Notes: generated from the letters alone by a model not told the origin. Positions 11,480 through 24,009 are shown, counted from the stretch's first letter. The stretch: 64,000 nt of DNA from Campanula takesimana (GCA_026119855.1 JAOWBW010001045.1:434001-498000), one strand, 5' to 3'. A program made the numbers and translations.

Positions 11480-11575
11480 CAAAAGTTGTTACACCCATAT
11501 GAGCAACATGCTCGTGAAACACTAAAGGTGATAACGCCTTAGTAAACGGATCCGCTAACATAGAGTTTGTACCAA
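11480..11575 (-). pseudogene. Copia-2 RNase H C-terminal end
   Basis: Minus-strand translation gives the typical copia C-terminal signature LADPFTKAL followed by EHVAHMG, separated from the rest of RNase H by the solo LTR at 11576-15129. The 330 bp between here and the polypurine tract are non-coding 3' untranslated sequence. Confidence 0.8.
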
Positions 11576-12035
11576 TGTAACGCCCGTCCTAATTCCTGTT
11601 AAATTCTTGACTTACATATTTATATGCTATTTTAATTGAGATAATTATTTAACTAATTGAGCAAGTTTAGGACCTAAGTGTTCAAAGTTGAAACATTAGA
11701 TTCATTTATAAAAATTAAAGTTTAGGGGCTTAATTGCTTAAATTAAAACTTTAAGGGCCTTTTTGTTAAAAGTGAAACTTGAGGGTCCTAAGTGTCATTT
11801 CTTAAAATTTGCTAAGTATATCAACAAGATTTTCTTTGAGGAATCATTATCCTCAAAATGTTTCTCGTACGTTCTCTCTGTCTCTGAAGAAAGTTAAGGT
11901 TTACCCTATTCTCGATCTCTCTTGCCTAATTATGCATCTGTTCAAAAATCTGACTCCGCATAAATGATCAGGGCGGTGAATAGAGCGTTTCCTGCCGTAC
12001 AGAAATTAGTTTGGGTGAATTTGATTTCGGAGTAG

Positions 12036-14781
12036 GTAAGTCACTAGCTCCCCATTGCTTGTAATATCATGCCTATATGTTATTCTTGATACTTGTGCTT
12101 GATAATTTCGTGAATTGAATGAATTTTGTGATACTTGTAAAATTGGGACGAAGGGAGTATTAGTATGAATTACTAAGGTGTTAGAAAATTTATACTCCTA
12201 TTCGTGGGACGGTGAAATATTAACTTGATTAAATGTTTATACAATTATATTAGAAAAATTATACTTATACTTGTGGGACGGTGAAATGAATGAAAGTATC
12301 CCTAAATGAGTATATTAGTATATTAGAAAATTATACTTATACTTTTGGGACGGTGAAATATTTAAATAGAATAAAATAAAATTATTCTATTATTTGTGGG
12401 ACGGTAAAAAGAATGAAAGTATCCCTACAGAAGTGTTCTGAGCATGTTAAAATGCACTCTTGAATGGTAGGGAGTGTTAGTAAGTTTATACTCCTATTTG
12501 TGGGACGGTAAAAAGAATGAAAGTATCCCTATAGAAGTGTTTTGAGCATGTTAAAATGCACTCTTGAATGTTAGGGAGTGTTAGTAAGTTTATACTCCTG
12601 CTTGTGGGACGGTGAAATAATAAATTGCTTGAAAGAAATAAATTTTCGAATTCTAGTACCTTGGGCGACCGCCCATGTTTGGCCAGGCGACCGCCCATCC
12701 TATCTGAAATAATTTACTCTTGAAATGTCTTGTTTTGGGCAACCGCCCATATGCTTTTGCGCGGCCGCACACCTGCCCTGATGAACAAAAGTCTTGAATA
12801 ATGTTTGATTAAGCTAGACTTAATCTTAGTTAAGGTATATAGCCTTAGTATAAGATATCCTAAAAAGTGTTATGACACCTTAGGGGCATCAGAACTTGGT
12901 CTTGAACATGAATATTCAATGATTTGAATAGAGAACTTGAGTATAAGAGTAAGAACTCTTTTATATGTTTTGAAAGTGCTATGAACAAGTACTAATGTGT
13001 TATATGTGTCTTGAATCCAATGTTTGTGTACCTTAGGGGCACTAGAACAATGTCTTGAGCTTGAATATCCTAAGAATAGGATCATGAATTGTAAGTATAA
13101 GATATGTACTCATCTACTTAGCTTGAACTTGAAGTATAAGACAATTAAATCTTGTACATGACTTGAATATCCAAAGATTAGAATAATAACTTGAGTATAA
13201 TATAATTAATTCTTGTACATGTCTTGAACATCTAAAGAATTGGATTGAGAACTTGAATGTAAGATGATTAAATCTTGTACATGACTTGAAACCAATACAT
13301 GTGTATGGTAATGAACTTGAAAGTGCTATGAACAAGCACTAATGTGTTAGAAATATCCTTGGTGTGTATATGCAAATCTTGCATATAGCTACTTGATAGA
13401 ATGTGGCTTGTTGACTACTTGATACTTGGTATTAATAACTAAAGAATTGGAATGTGGAACTAGATAGAGAATGAACAACTCTACTACATACTCGAATCTA
13501 TTACGTGTGTATTAAAAGTGCTATGAACAAGCACTAATGTGCTAGTAATTGGTTTTAATCGTTCATATACTCAATGAAGTATATAAAGTATATAGAAGAT
13601 ATCTTATTCTTGAGTTGAGTTCCTACAGAATGAGGGACTAGAATAATACAAAGATAATTCATATAACTATGAATCCTACGATTTAAGTCAACAAGAATGA
13701 TTATAGAACACAATGTGTTGGAAAATGTATTCGAGTATTACCGATACATATACGTGAGATATGATTGTGACTAGGTACAATACGACCTATTCGACTACGT
13801 ACTTAGAGTCTAAGATATTGGGCTCTACTTGAAAGTAAGGGTATCGTGATAGACAGATTAATGTGTTAAAGATTATATGAATATGTACATGCAAATATGG
13901 CATATGATAAAGTAACATAGAATGATGTACCCTACTACTTGTTTGGGGTCCGTTACTAGTAGACTATAACTTGGATTGATTGTGTTACGTGGACACATTA
14001 CGTGCCATTGTTATACTGATTTGTATTCGCAAATATTGCAAACGTGTACTGGTATTTGGTGAGCACATGATTACATGGTTCATGAAGGACTGGTCCACTA
14101 CTTTTGGACTTAGTTCTATTCTCGTTAGTTTTGGTGAGCACATAATTATATGGTTCATGAAGGACTGGTCCACTACTTTTGGATTAGTACTACTCTCGTA
14201 GTTCAAGTAAATAACTACTTGTGCATTCTTGTGTGAGTCCAGCTGGTTCTCCTTGCTTGTTCGGAGATATATAGGTTCACGCTTATCGCGAGTGCTGGGG
14301 CTAAGTGATAATTGGGGATCTATGTATCTGCGCTTGACCCCTTACTACAGGCCATAGTAAGGGCATAGCTTCCTTTATTAGATCAATACGCCTAATAAAA
14401 GTGAATGCTAAACTCGTGAACACCTCGTGAATCTTGTTCTTGTAAGTGACACTGGTTACCGGGTCCTCTTGTGTACTGCACAGCAGCAACTTGATTGATC
14501 GTGATTTGTCAACTGCAATAAGCAACGACAACAATGGTTTACTTGGGAGGAATAAGGTTGGAATATCCTTTGTAACGTGATAGTTTAGTCTTATGTGCTA
14601 GCTACTTGATGAGTTGGCTTAGCCTCTCATATACTTGTTACTTGATGACATCTTGAGCATGATTACTTGATAATCTTCTCGATTTGCATGATTACATGAT
14701 AACATGCTATGTACTTGTATCTAGTAACTTACTGAGATTTATATCACCCCGTTCCTTGTTTATTTGTTCCCCCCCCCCCAG
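12036..14781 (+). other. Candidate intron inside solo LTR 1
   Basis: AG|GTAAGT at 12034-12041 is a strong splice donor. At 14728-14781 stand CTTAC (branch-point-like), TGAG, a run of C and CAG|G, a strong acceptor. The same arrangement is found in the other LTRs of this family and in two or three different Tekay-type LTR families in the window. This is sequence inference only. Confidence 0.45.
12391..12600 (+). repeat. 104-bp tandem repeat in solo LTR 1
   Basis: Two adjacent copies, starting at 12391 and 12495, of a unit opening TATTTGTGGGACGGT. A third start at 12599 shares the first bases. The related LTRs at 42922 and 57838 have only one GGGACGGT unit at this place. Confidence 0.85.
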
Positions 14782-15129
14782 GAAATCAAGTGGTAGTTCG
14801 CAGTGAGGCTCGACATAGCTGGGAGCTTACTTCGCAGGTTGTTCTTGTTTGGGGCTAGTGTCCTTTTATACTTTGGTGAGGACGATTTTGTATCAGTTGT
14901 TTAGACTCAGTATCTTGGGTAGACTTGGATAGTACTTGTATATAACCACATTTGGTTTAAATTTCTTGGTATAGAACTTGTGGTGAGCTATTTAAGCTTG
15001 TTTCTCTTGAGTATATATATGATACCAGTTGATTTATTCAGGTGTCATTCCCGTTTTTCCGCTTCTTGTTAGTTACGCTCACCAGGTTCGAGGTTCCATT
15101 ATAGAACCCCAGGACTTGGGGGCGTGTCA

Positions 15130-15927
15130 ACCAATAAGTTGTATTTCTATTTGTTCCTTTTATACCCTCTCTCTTACAACAAGAAATTTAATGTCTATAT
15201 GATTAGACTTTGACGAACTCTTGTTATTATTAGAGTACAAACCGCTGCCCTATTGTCACAATATAGTTTAATAGGTCTTTCGATACTATCGACAATATGC
15301 AGTCCCTCAATGAATTTACGCAGCCATATAGCTTGATTGGATTCCCCGAAATAAGCAACAAACTCGGCTTCCATGGTAGAAGAAGTAACGAGTGTCTGCT
15401 TGGCACTTCTCCAAGAAATTGCTCCACCGGCTAATGTGAAGACATAACCAGACGTTGATTTACGGCTGTCTTGGCATCCAGCAAAGTCGGAATCGGAATA
15501 CCCAATGATCTCAAGATGATCCGACATTGAATATGTAAGCATGTAGTCCTTGGTGTTTTGTAAATACTGCATCACTCTTTTGGCTGCAACCCAATGTTCT
15601 CTCCCCGGATTGCTTTGGTATCGACCAAGCATCCCAATAATAAAGGCAAGGTCTGGATGAGTACAGACTTGCGCATACATTAAGCTTCCTACTGCTGATG
15701 CGTAAGGGATATTTTCCATATACTTGGTTTCAAAATTATTTTTGGGACATTGATTAAGACTGAATTTATCTCCTTTAGAAATAGGGGTGTCATGTGGTTT
15801 ACAGTTTTTCATTCTAAACATTTGTAATACCTTCTCTATAGGCCTTTTGTGACAATCCTAAAGTACCTCGTGAGCAATCACAATGTATTTAGATTCCTAA
15901 TACAAAAGATGCCTCACCAAGATCTTT
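15130..15927 (-). pseudogene. Copia-2 RT end and RNase H fragment
   Basis: The minus-strand frame 15821-15195 starts inside the RT-RNase H connection and carries PYASAVGSLMYA, THPDLAF, the Asp of GYSDSDFAG, GGAISWRSAKQ, the Glu of STMEAEF and the Asp of LYCDN. These are RNase H landmarks, so the catalytic residues survive. The frame is lost after DNRAAV near 15235. The piece is trapped between two inverted solo LTRs and is bounded by their target duplications ACCAA and TCTTT. Confidence 0.88.
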
Positions 15928-18900
15928 TGACACGCCCCCAAGTCCCGAGATTCCCTAATAGAACCTCGAACCTGGTGTGCGTGACTAACAATAAACGAGA
16001 AACTGAATGACATCTGCTTATATCAAACTGACATCATATAAACTCAAGACGAACGAGCTAACGAGCTCTATACCAAGAAATTTAAAACAAATGTGGTTAT
16101 ATACAAGTACTATACAAGTCTACCCAAGATACTGAGTCTAAACAACTGATACAAGATCGTCCTCACCAAAACTGGAAAGGATAACAATCCCCAACAAGAA
16201 CAACCTGCCAAGTAGGCCCCTGCTAAGTCGAGCCTCACAACGTATTACCACTTGCTTTCCTGGGGGGGAAACAAATAAACAAGGAACGGGGTGAGATAAA
16301 TCTCAATAAGTTACTAGATACAAGTACATAGCATGTTATCATGTAATCATGCAAATCAAGAAGATTATCAAGTAATCATGCTCAAGATGTCATCAAGTAA
16401 CAAGTATATGAGAGGCTAAGCCAACTCATCAAGTAACTAGAACATAAGGCTAAACTATCACGTTACAAAGGATATTCCAAGTAAACCATTGTTGTCGTTG
16501 CTTATTGCAGTTGAAAAATCACGATCAATCAAGTTACTGCTGTGCAGTACATAAGAGGACCCGGTAACCAGTGTCACTTACAAGAACAAGATTCACGAGG
16601 TGTTCACGAGTTTAGCATTCACTTTTATCAGGCGCATTTCTCTAATAAAGGAAGCTATGCCCTTACTATGGCCTGTAGTAAAGGGTCAAGCGCAGATACA
16701 TAGATACCCGATTATCACTTAGCCCCAGCACTCGCGATAAGCGTGAACCTATATATCTCCGAACAAGCAAGGAGAACCAGCTGGACTCACATAAGAATGC
16801 ACAAGTAGGTATTTAATTGAACTACGAGAGTAGAACTAATCCAAAAGTAGTGGACCCGTCCTTCATGAACCATATAATTATGTGCTCACCAAAACTAACG
16901 AGAATAGAACTAAGTCCAAAAGTAGTGGACCAGTCCTTCATGAACCATGTAATCATGTACTCACCAAATACCAGTACACGTATGCAATATTTGGAATACA
17001 AATCAGTATAACAATGGCACGTAATGTGTCCACGTAACACAATCAATCCAAGTTAGAGTCTATTACTAACAAACCCCAAACAAGTAGTAGGGTACATCAT
17101 TCTATGTCACTTTGTCATATGCCATATTTGCATGTACATATTCATATAATCTTTAACACACTAATGTGTCTATCACGATACTCTTACTTCCAAGTAGAGC
17201 CCAACATCTTAGACTCTAATCACGTAGTCGAATAGGTCGTATTGTACCTAGTCACAATCATATCTTGCGTATATGTATCGTTAATAATCAAATACATTTT
17301 CCAACACATTTTGTGTTCTATAATCATTGTTTTATGAATTATCTTCATATTACACTAGTCGCTCTTTCTTTAGGAACTCATCTCAAGAACAAGATATCTT
17401 CTTTATACTCTATATACTTCATTGAGTATATGCACGATTAAAACCATTTTCTAGCACATTAGTGCTTGTTCATAGCACTTTCAATACACACGTATTAGAT
17501 TCAAGTATGTCTTAGAGTTTATTATTCTCTATCTAGTTCCATATTCTAACTCTTTGGTTATTAATACCAAGTATCAAGTAGTCAACAAGCCACATTCTAT
17601 CAAGTAGCTATATGCAAGATTTTCACATACACATCAAGGATAGTTCTAACACGTTAGTGCTTGTTCATAGCACTTTCAAGTTCATTACCATACACACGTA
17701 TTGGTTTCAAGACATGAACAAGAGTTCTTCCTTTTATATTCAAGTTCACACTCCAATTCTTTGGATATTCAAGCTAAGGATCTTGTCCTGATACTTCTAG
17801 TGTTATATAACACTTACAAGATTACTACTATACACATGTATTAGTTTCAAGGCAAGTACAAGATTTTATCATCTTACATTCAAGTTCTCAATCCAATTCT
17901 TTGGATGTTCAAGACATATACAAGATTTTATCATCTTATACTCAAGTTATTATTCCAATCTTTGGATATTCAAGTCATATATAAGAGTTAATTGTCTTAT
18001 ACTTCAAGTTCAAGCTAAGTAAATGAGTTATACATCTCATACTTACTAGTTCTTAATCATATACTTTGGATGTTCAAGCTCAAGACATTGTTCTAGTGCC
18101 CCTAAGGTACACAAACATTGGAATCAAGACACATATAACACATTAGTGCTTGTTCATAGCACTTTCAAAACATATAAAAGAGTTCTTACTCTTAGGCTCA
18201 AGTTCTCATTTTAATTATATGAGTACTCATGTTCAAGACCAAGTTCTGATGCCCCTAAGGTGTCATAACACTTGCTAGGACATCTTATATTAAGGCTATA
18301 TACCTTAACTAGGGTTACTTCCAACTTATACTAACTTTAAACAAGCTTTTTATTTTTTTAGGGCACCCGGGCGGGCGCTCAAAATGGACCGGGCGGCCGC
18401 ACACTAGCAGGTGAATCATTTGAAAATCATTTCAGAAAGATGGGCGGTCGCCTAATAAATTTTATGCGGTCGCACACTGCACATTTCCGGCAAATGCTCA
18501 TTTCTTTCCCAGGTTGAATAATTATCCGTCCCAATAGTAGGAATATACTTTTACTAACTCAATAACAATATCAAGAGTACCTATGAGTGAAGTATCATAC
18601 CCAGGACACTATTTCAAGTTCATTTCATTTCTTTTACCGTCCCACAAATAATAGGATAATTTTCTTTTATTCCATTTAAATATTTCACCGTCCCAAAAGT
18701 ATAAGTATAATTTTCTAATATACTAATATACTCATTTAGGGATACTTTCATTCATTTCACCGTCCCATAAGTATAAGTATAATTTTTCTAATATACTTGT
18801 ATAAACATTTAATCAAGTTAATATTTCACCGTCCCACGAATACGAGTAAATTACTAACACTTTACGAGTATTTTTTTTTCATATACCCAGAACATATTTT

Positions 18901-19534
18901 TTTTCCAAGGCTATTCATTCTTCCAGTAGTTTTATAATACTCCCTTTGTCCCAAATTTACAAGTATCACAAAACTCATTCAAATCACGAAATTAACAAGC
19001 ACAAGTATCAAGAATAACACATAGGCATGTTATTACAAGCAAGGGGAGGGGAAGCTAGTGACTTACCTACTCCGAAATCAAATTCACCCAAACTAATTTC
19101 TGTTCGGCAGGAAATACTCTACTCACCGCCCTGATCATTTATGCGAAGTCGGATTTTCGAACAGAGGCATAATTAAACTCGAGGAGTCGAGAATAGGGTA
19201 AACCCTAAACCTAGCTTTTGAGACAGGGAGAACGTACGAACGAGAGCAAATTGGGGGAAACCATGATCTGAGAAAAGGCAAACATAAGTTTTATCCTTAT
19301 GAATTTTCAAGAATTGCAACTAGGCCCCTCAAGTTTCAAGTTTGATAAAAAAGCCCCTAAAGTTTCAATTTGAGCATTTTAGCCCCTAAACTTTATTTTT
19401 CATAAATAACCCTAATGTTTCAACTTAAACAATTAGGACCTAAACTTGCTCAATTAGTTAAATAATTAACTCAATTAAAATAGCATATAATTATGCAAGT
19501 CAAGAATTTAACAAGAATTAGGACGGGCGTTACA
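15928..19534 (-). repeat. Tekay-type solo LTR 2 (inverted)
   Basis: 3607 bp; on the minus strand it begins TGTAACGCCCG at 19534 and ends GGGCGTGTCA at 15928. It is flanked by the target duplication TCTTT (15923-15927 and 19535-19539). It is the same family as solo LTR 1 in opposite orientation only 798 bp away, and both share the 75-bp duplication absent from the 42922 and 57838 LTRs. It carries the same candidate intron (donor at 19066, acceptor at 16260, minus strand). Confidence 0.95.
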
Positions 19535-20034
19535 TCTTTCATTTCAAATTTGTTTGAAACAAATTTCTTAGTTTCTTTAAGAAGGTTCATGTCATTACTA
19601 GCAAGTAAAATATCATCCGCATATAAGACTAAGAATATAAATTTACTCCCACTGAACTTATGGTATATACAATCTTTATCAAGACTCGTTTCAAAGCCAA
19701 ATGAAAGAATTACTTGGTTAAATTTTAAATACCATTGACGAGAAGCTTGCTTGAGCCCATAAATGGATTTCTTAAGTTTACAAACTAAATGATTAGTTTG
19801 TTCCAAATCATCCACCATTTCTGGTTTCTTCATATAGATGGTTTCCTCAAAGTCTCCATTGAGAAAAACTGTCTTTACATTCATTTGATGAAGCTCAAGG
19901 TTATAATGTGCTACTAATGCCATAATGATCCTAAATGAGTTTTTAGAAGATACCAGAGAGAATTTTTCTTTGTAATCAATACCTTCCTTTTGAGTGAAAC
20001 CTTTAGCAACAAGACGAGCCTTTTGTCTTTCCAC
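19535..20034 (-). pseudogene. Copia-2 reverse transcriptase
   Basis: Minus-strand RVT_2 fragment with KARLVAKGFTQKEGIDY, the Asn-for-Asp variant HQMNVKT, SIYGLKQASRQWY and the catalytic LYADDILL. The usual catalytic Asp of QMDVKTAF has become Asn, which would abolish polymerase activity in this copy even without the interruption. Sequence is lost at 19535, where solo LTR 2 inserted; the remainder continues at 15927. The upstream frame (20142 onward) is separated by a break. Confidence 0.9.
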
Positions 20035-20141
20035 ATTACCTTTTGAATCCCTTTTGGTTTTAAATATCTATTTACAACCAATAGGTTTCACATCCTTAGG
20101 TAATGGGACAAGATCCCAAACGTCGTTGTCTTTCATAGATT

Positions 20142-20640
20142 TTAACTCTTCATTAATGCGATTGATCCACTTATGAGAATTAGACTATTAATGGCTTGAT
20201 GGAAGGTGAGAGGCTCATCTCCCACTAAACCTAAGTGTCCTTCATTCTCGGGTAGATACACCTCATAATCATCCGAAATGGCACTTCTTCTTACTCTATT
20301 CGATCTTCTTAAGGGCACCGGTTCTTCCTTATTTTGAGGTTGTTGAATTTCCTCATTATGTTCAACATTTTCGTGTTGTTCATTATTTATAGGGGAGTCA
20401 ATATTTTGAATTATATGTTCCTCTTGAATTTCAGGTACAAGTACTTGATTTCCAATTGGAAGTACTAAGGGAAGAGGTATAGAAATGGATTCCTCTTCCT
20501 CAAATTCAAAATTATTGTTCCTAATTTCCCCTCTAAATTCAACATCCTCAAAGAACCTAGCATTTCCCGTTTCAAAAAAGGTTCTAGTTTTCGGGTTGTA
20601 AAATTCCCTAGATTTCTCGGCATACCCCACAAAATAACTA
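20142..20640 (-). pseudogene. Copia-2 integrase C-terminus and linker
   Basis: Minus strand, about 160 codons. It starts in the integrase C-terminal KTRTF...RDVEF-type segment (here NPKTRTFF and ARFFEDVEF), runs through an acidic Glu/Gln/Asn-rich linker and the RRSNRVRR basic patch, and ends at the FHQAIN start of RT. It is recognisable as the IN-RT junction of copia elements, with frame breaks at both ends. Confidence 0.8.
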
Positions 20641-21402
20641 CTAACTGTCTTAGCGTCCAGTTTTCCTTAGTTCGGGCCTATAAGGCCTAGCTTCTACTGG
20701 ACAACTCCATACATGAAGATGATTTAAGGACGGTTTCTTATTCGTCCATAATTCATAAGGGATTTATATTGTTAGTAGCCTTAGAGGGAGCCCTATTGAG
20801 AAGGTAAGTTGCGGTTTTTAAAGCATCCCCCATAATGAGTGAGGTAAATAAGTAAAAGAAACCATACTTCTTACCATATCCTTAAGGGTTCTATTACGTC
20901 TCTCAGCCACACCATGCATGCTAGGCGTACTCAGCATAGTGTAGTGAGGGATAATCCCACACTCTTCAAGATAGCGAGCAAAAGGACCCGGACGTTGTTC
21001 TCCCCAACCGTCATTCCGATCATAGTACTCCCCACCACGATCGGATCTAACGTTCTTAATAGTCTTCCCAAGTTGATTTTCAACTTCGGCTTAAAAAGAC
21101 TTGAAAACGTCCAAAGATTGAGATTTATCATGAAGTAAATAAATGTATATATATCGAGAGTAGTCGTCTATGAACGTAATAAAGTATTGTTGACCATTCC
21201 AAGAAGGAGTAGGAAATGGCCCACAAATATCTGTATGTATTAGTTCTAAGACGCTTGATGCTCTCGAGGATACCTTTCTCCTTTTGTTTGTAAATTTTCC
21301 TTTTAGACATTCAATGCAAAAGTCTTTATCCGGAATATCGAGCTTATTTATGATTTCTTCTGACACAAGCTTATTAATTCTCCTTTTGGAGATATGACCC
21401 AA
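20641..21402 (-). pseudogene. Copia-2 integrase core, degraded
   Basis: The open part (21402-21091) has the pre-integrase MGHISKRR and FCIECLKGKF segment and the integrase opening ELIHTDICGP...YFITFIDDYSRY. Downstream, 21090-20641 still resembles integrase in the same orientation (SDRGGEY-like at about 21045, then a GVAERRNRT-like segment near 20900) but is split by frameshifts. Confidence 0.8.
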
Positions 21403-21411
21403 ACGCCTATG

Positions 21412-21843
21412 TCATAAGGTATAAGAATTTTCACTTGAAAACTTTCGCTTTTTACTTTTAGTTTCATTATTATGGGATTCATTGATTGTTTGAGTAGTAG
21501 TGTCAAGCAAATAAAGATTATCACTACTCGATAAAGTACTAGTACCAACAACCATGGAATTAAAATAAAGATCACATCTATTATTTCCAAATGAACAAGA
21601 GTAACCCTCTTTGTCCAAAACTGTGATAGATATTAAATTCCTTCTAAATGAAGGTACAATGAATGTATTATTTAGTACAAAATAATAACCGGTACTTAAT
21701 AACAACCTAAAAGTCCCTATGCCAATGACTTCAATCGGGTTCCCAGCTCCCATATAGATGAATCTTTCATCTTCGCTAGGTCTTCGGTAATTCAGGCAAC
21801 CCTGCATAGACATACTTATGTGAGTTGTTGCACCAGAATCCAA
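21412..21843 (-). pseudogene. Copia-2 aspartic protease region
   Basis: Starts in the active site MDSGATTHIS, the normal copia DSGA motif, so the catalytic Asp is intact. The body resembles the retropepsin-like segment before the GAG-pre-integrase domain (VLNNTFIVPSFRRNLIS). A stop in place of a normal codon separates it from the integrase frame at about 21405. The first Met is internal to the polyprotein. Confidence 0.85.
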
Positions 21844-21909
21844 CCACCATGTATATGTAGGAATTGAAACTAAATTAGCCTCAGTACAAACAAGACCAAA
21901 TAATATACC

Positions 21910-22236
21910 TTACTTAGCACGCCAAGCGTGATACTTAGGGCAGTCATACTTCATGTGCGTTAGGTCCTTGCAAAAGAAGCATTTCTTTTCTTTATGATCA
22001 TTAGATCCCTTAGGCTTCTTGTTGCTTGTTACCGCAATTTTTTTCCCTCTTCTCTTAGTCCCATGAGAAGAGGTATATGATAAGTGAGCACTTTCTAACT
22101 TAGATTGCTTCAACCTATCTTTCTCTTGTGTCACATGTGAGATCAATTCATTAATGTTCCACTTGTCTTTTTGACAATTATAGGTCACCTCAAAGTGACC
22201 AAACTGAGGAGTAAGAGAGATCAAAACTAAATGCAC
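21910..22236 (-). pseudogene. Copia-2 gag C-terminus with zinc knuckle
   Basis: Minus-strand frame with a Lys-rich segment followed by CFFCKDLTHMKYDC, a complete C-x2-C-x4-H-x4-C nucleic-acid-binding knuckle. It is separated from the gag N-terminus by a frame break around 22240-22280. Confidence 0.85.
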
Positions 22237-22281
22237 GAGGAGCTCTCCAGTTACCTCTAACTTAAGTGCTTTTAGCTTTAT

Positions 22282-22743
22282 CTAAAGGTGAAGCATTTCC
22301 AAAATATACTCCCTAAGATTCCCGGTACCCTTGTACTTCATGGAAACAAGTTTCCTTAGGGTAGAACTTGTTTCCGACTTTTCGCTTTTTGCAAAGCGTT
22401 CTTCAAGGGTCTCTAGGAAAGTCTTAGCATCAACGTCCTTGGGAACACTGTTTAAAAATGTTTTCGGGACGACATTTTTCATAATCATTAGGCTCACGCG
22501 ATTAGAGCGTTTCCACTTCTCAGAATATAAGCGGTCCTCAGGAGTGCTTTCATCATTAAGAGGAAGAGGAAACGGCTCCCTAAATGCGAGATCTATGTCC
22601 ATACAGCCTAAGATCATTACAATTTTGTTTTTCCAAGTTTTAAAGTTTGACCCATTAAGTATTGGAATTGTGCTCATCGCAACAGTAATAGAAGAAGCGT
22701 TAAGTAAATCTGGGAATAGAGAACAAGAATGAATACAAAACAT
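22282..22743 (-). pseudogene. Copia-2 gag N-terminus
   Basis: UBN2-type gag with the family's opening LNGSNFKTWKNKI and the later KSEKSETSSTLRKLVSMKY segment. The likely true start is the Met of MSTIPIL at about 22680, because upstream codons do not resemble gag. It begins about 1.3 kb from the primer site, after a long leader. Confidence 0.85.
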
Positions 22744-23997
22744 TAATAAGGGATTACATAATGAATGAATGATTAATTATATCAAATGAAATCTATCAAC
22801 ATGATATCAAAACTAATCTTTGGATTGCGAGTTGATTCATAAATAATTGTCTTTGACAACAAGTAATTTGAACAATGTTTGATTAAATGCTTAATATTCC
22901 TTTGGGTAGTCTTAAGCATTTAACAAAACAACTTAATGTTCATTTATTTGTTATCACATGAATGCTTAAGTTTAGTCAAATGTCAAGATTTTCTTTGGAA
23001 AATTCAAGTCATTCACATATTAATTTAAGCATTCAACACTTTAATAATTTTGAATTTAAATAACGTTAATCACTTAGGCGACAATATTATTTAAACAATG
23101 AATAAAATTATTTAAGCATATAATTAATCAGGGCTTTAAGGTTTAAAAATGAATGTTTTGTTCAAGAGGGGAAAACAAAATTATGCAGAATTAAAAAAAT
23201 TTCAAAACCTGTGAACAGTAACTGCTCGGTCGAGCATAGAGAAGTACACGACCGAGCACCAAATACAGAATGTATTGGTTAATTCGACACGAAGAGCACG
23301 ACCGTGCTAAACAAAGGGCACGACTGTGCTGAATTTATCTGCTCAGTCGAGCATTGCAAAGGACACGGCCGAGCACCATTAATCAGAAACTTTTGCCTTT
23401 TTGACATTCAATGCACGACCGTGCAAAACCAAACGCACGACTGTGCATGTCTTGGTCCGACCGGGCAAAACCAAAGACCCGCCCGTGTTATTCAAGAGAT
23501 CCTACCGGACTCGACCAAAGATCCGGCCAGATGATGTCATTTTTGGCGCCGTTTCATGTGCTCGGCCGAGCAGATCATAAGACTTGGCCGAGCAACCCAA
23601 TTTCTGCACTTTTCTGACACTTTTCTGAATTTTTGTAAACTTTCCCAAGCAAAACCAAACAAGTAGATCCACATGGTATGTACTTAAAACATAAAACCAT
23701 GTTATTTAGGGATAATCTTGCTTTAAAATTAATGGAATCAAGTGAGTAGATCCACATGGTATGCACTAGACATAAAACCATGTTATGAGGGATAGTCACA
23801 CTTGAACCAATTAGTTTTTAATGAACAAAACTTTCAAACCATTTTCTTAATTTTCTGATGAAGATTATTAGTACTCTATCAATGAATTAGAGTCCCTAAT
23901 CAACATCAAATCTTTATGATTCAACAGGAAAAATGAATCAAATTAAAGCAATAAAGCTTTGTTAAAAGAACTCAAACTCAAACTAAATTATGAGCGG
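22744..23997 (-). other. Copia-2 untranslated leader
   Basis: Non-coding leader between gag and primer site. It holds a GC-rich palindrome cluster (23222-23590) and an 83-bp tandem duplication with starts at 23663 and 23746 (GTAGATCCACATGGTATG). Open frames on either strand here are accidental. Confidence 0.7.
23222..23590. repeat. Palindrome cluster with GGTC/GACC cores (Copia-2 leader)
   Basis: Many short dyads with a four-base GGTC or GACC core and variable arms: CTCGGTCGAG, GCACGACCGTGC, CACGACCGTG, and the related GGCCGAGCA and GACCGAGCA variants. Local GC content is far above the surrounding sequence. Confidence 0.85.
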
Positions 23998-24009
23998 GCT
24001 CTGGTACCA
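23998..24009 (-). other. Copia-2 primer-binding site
   Basis: On the minus strand TGGTACCAGAGC follows the 5' LTR, one mismatch from the initiator-Met tRNA complement TGGTATCAGAGC. Confidence 0.85.

Larger units (their letters stand above)
11576..15129 (+). repeat. Tekay-type solo LTR 1
   Basis: 3554 bp from TGTAACGCCCG to GGGCGTGTCA, flanked by the target duplication ACCAA (11571-11575 and 15130-15134), so it is a solo LTR left by recombination. It belongs to the same family as the LTRs at 42922 and 57838. It contains a 104-bp tandem repeat (12391-12600), a GC-rich palindrome cluster (12656-12780), repeated hairpins AGTGCTatgaacaAGCACT (near 12974, 13321 and 13516), 60-75-bp CTTGAACATCC-type repeats (about 12890-13340) and a 75-bp duplication (from 14057 and 14132). 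Confidence 0.95.

Noticed and set aside
13980..14206. Overlapping 73-codon frames on both strands, recurring at 16817-17046
   Set aside because: Created by a 75-bp duplication inside solo LTRs; the length is not a whole gene and the frames mirror each other.
23304..23617. Short plus-strand frames rich in Cys, His and Arg
   Set aside because: They are translations of the GC-rich palindrome cluster in the Copia-2 leader.
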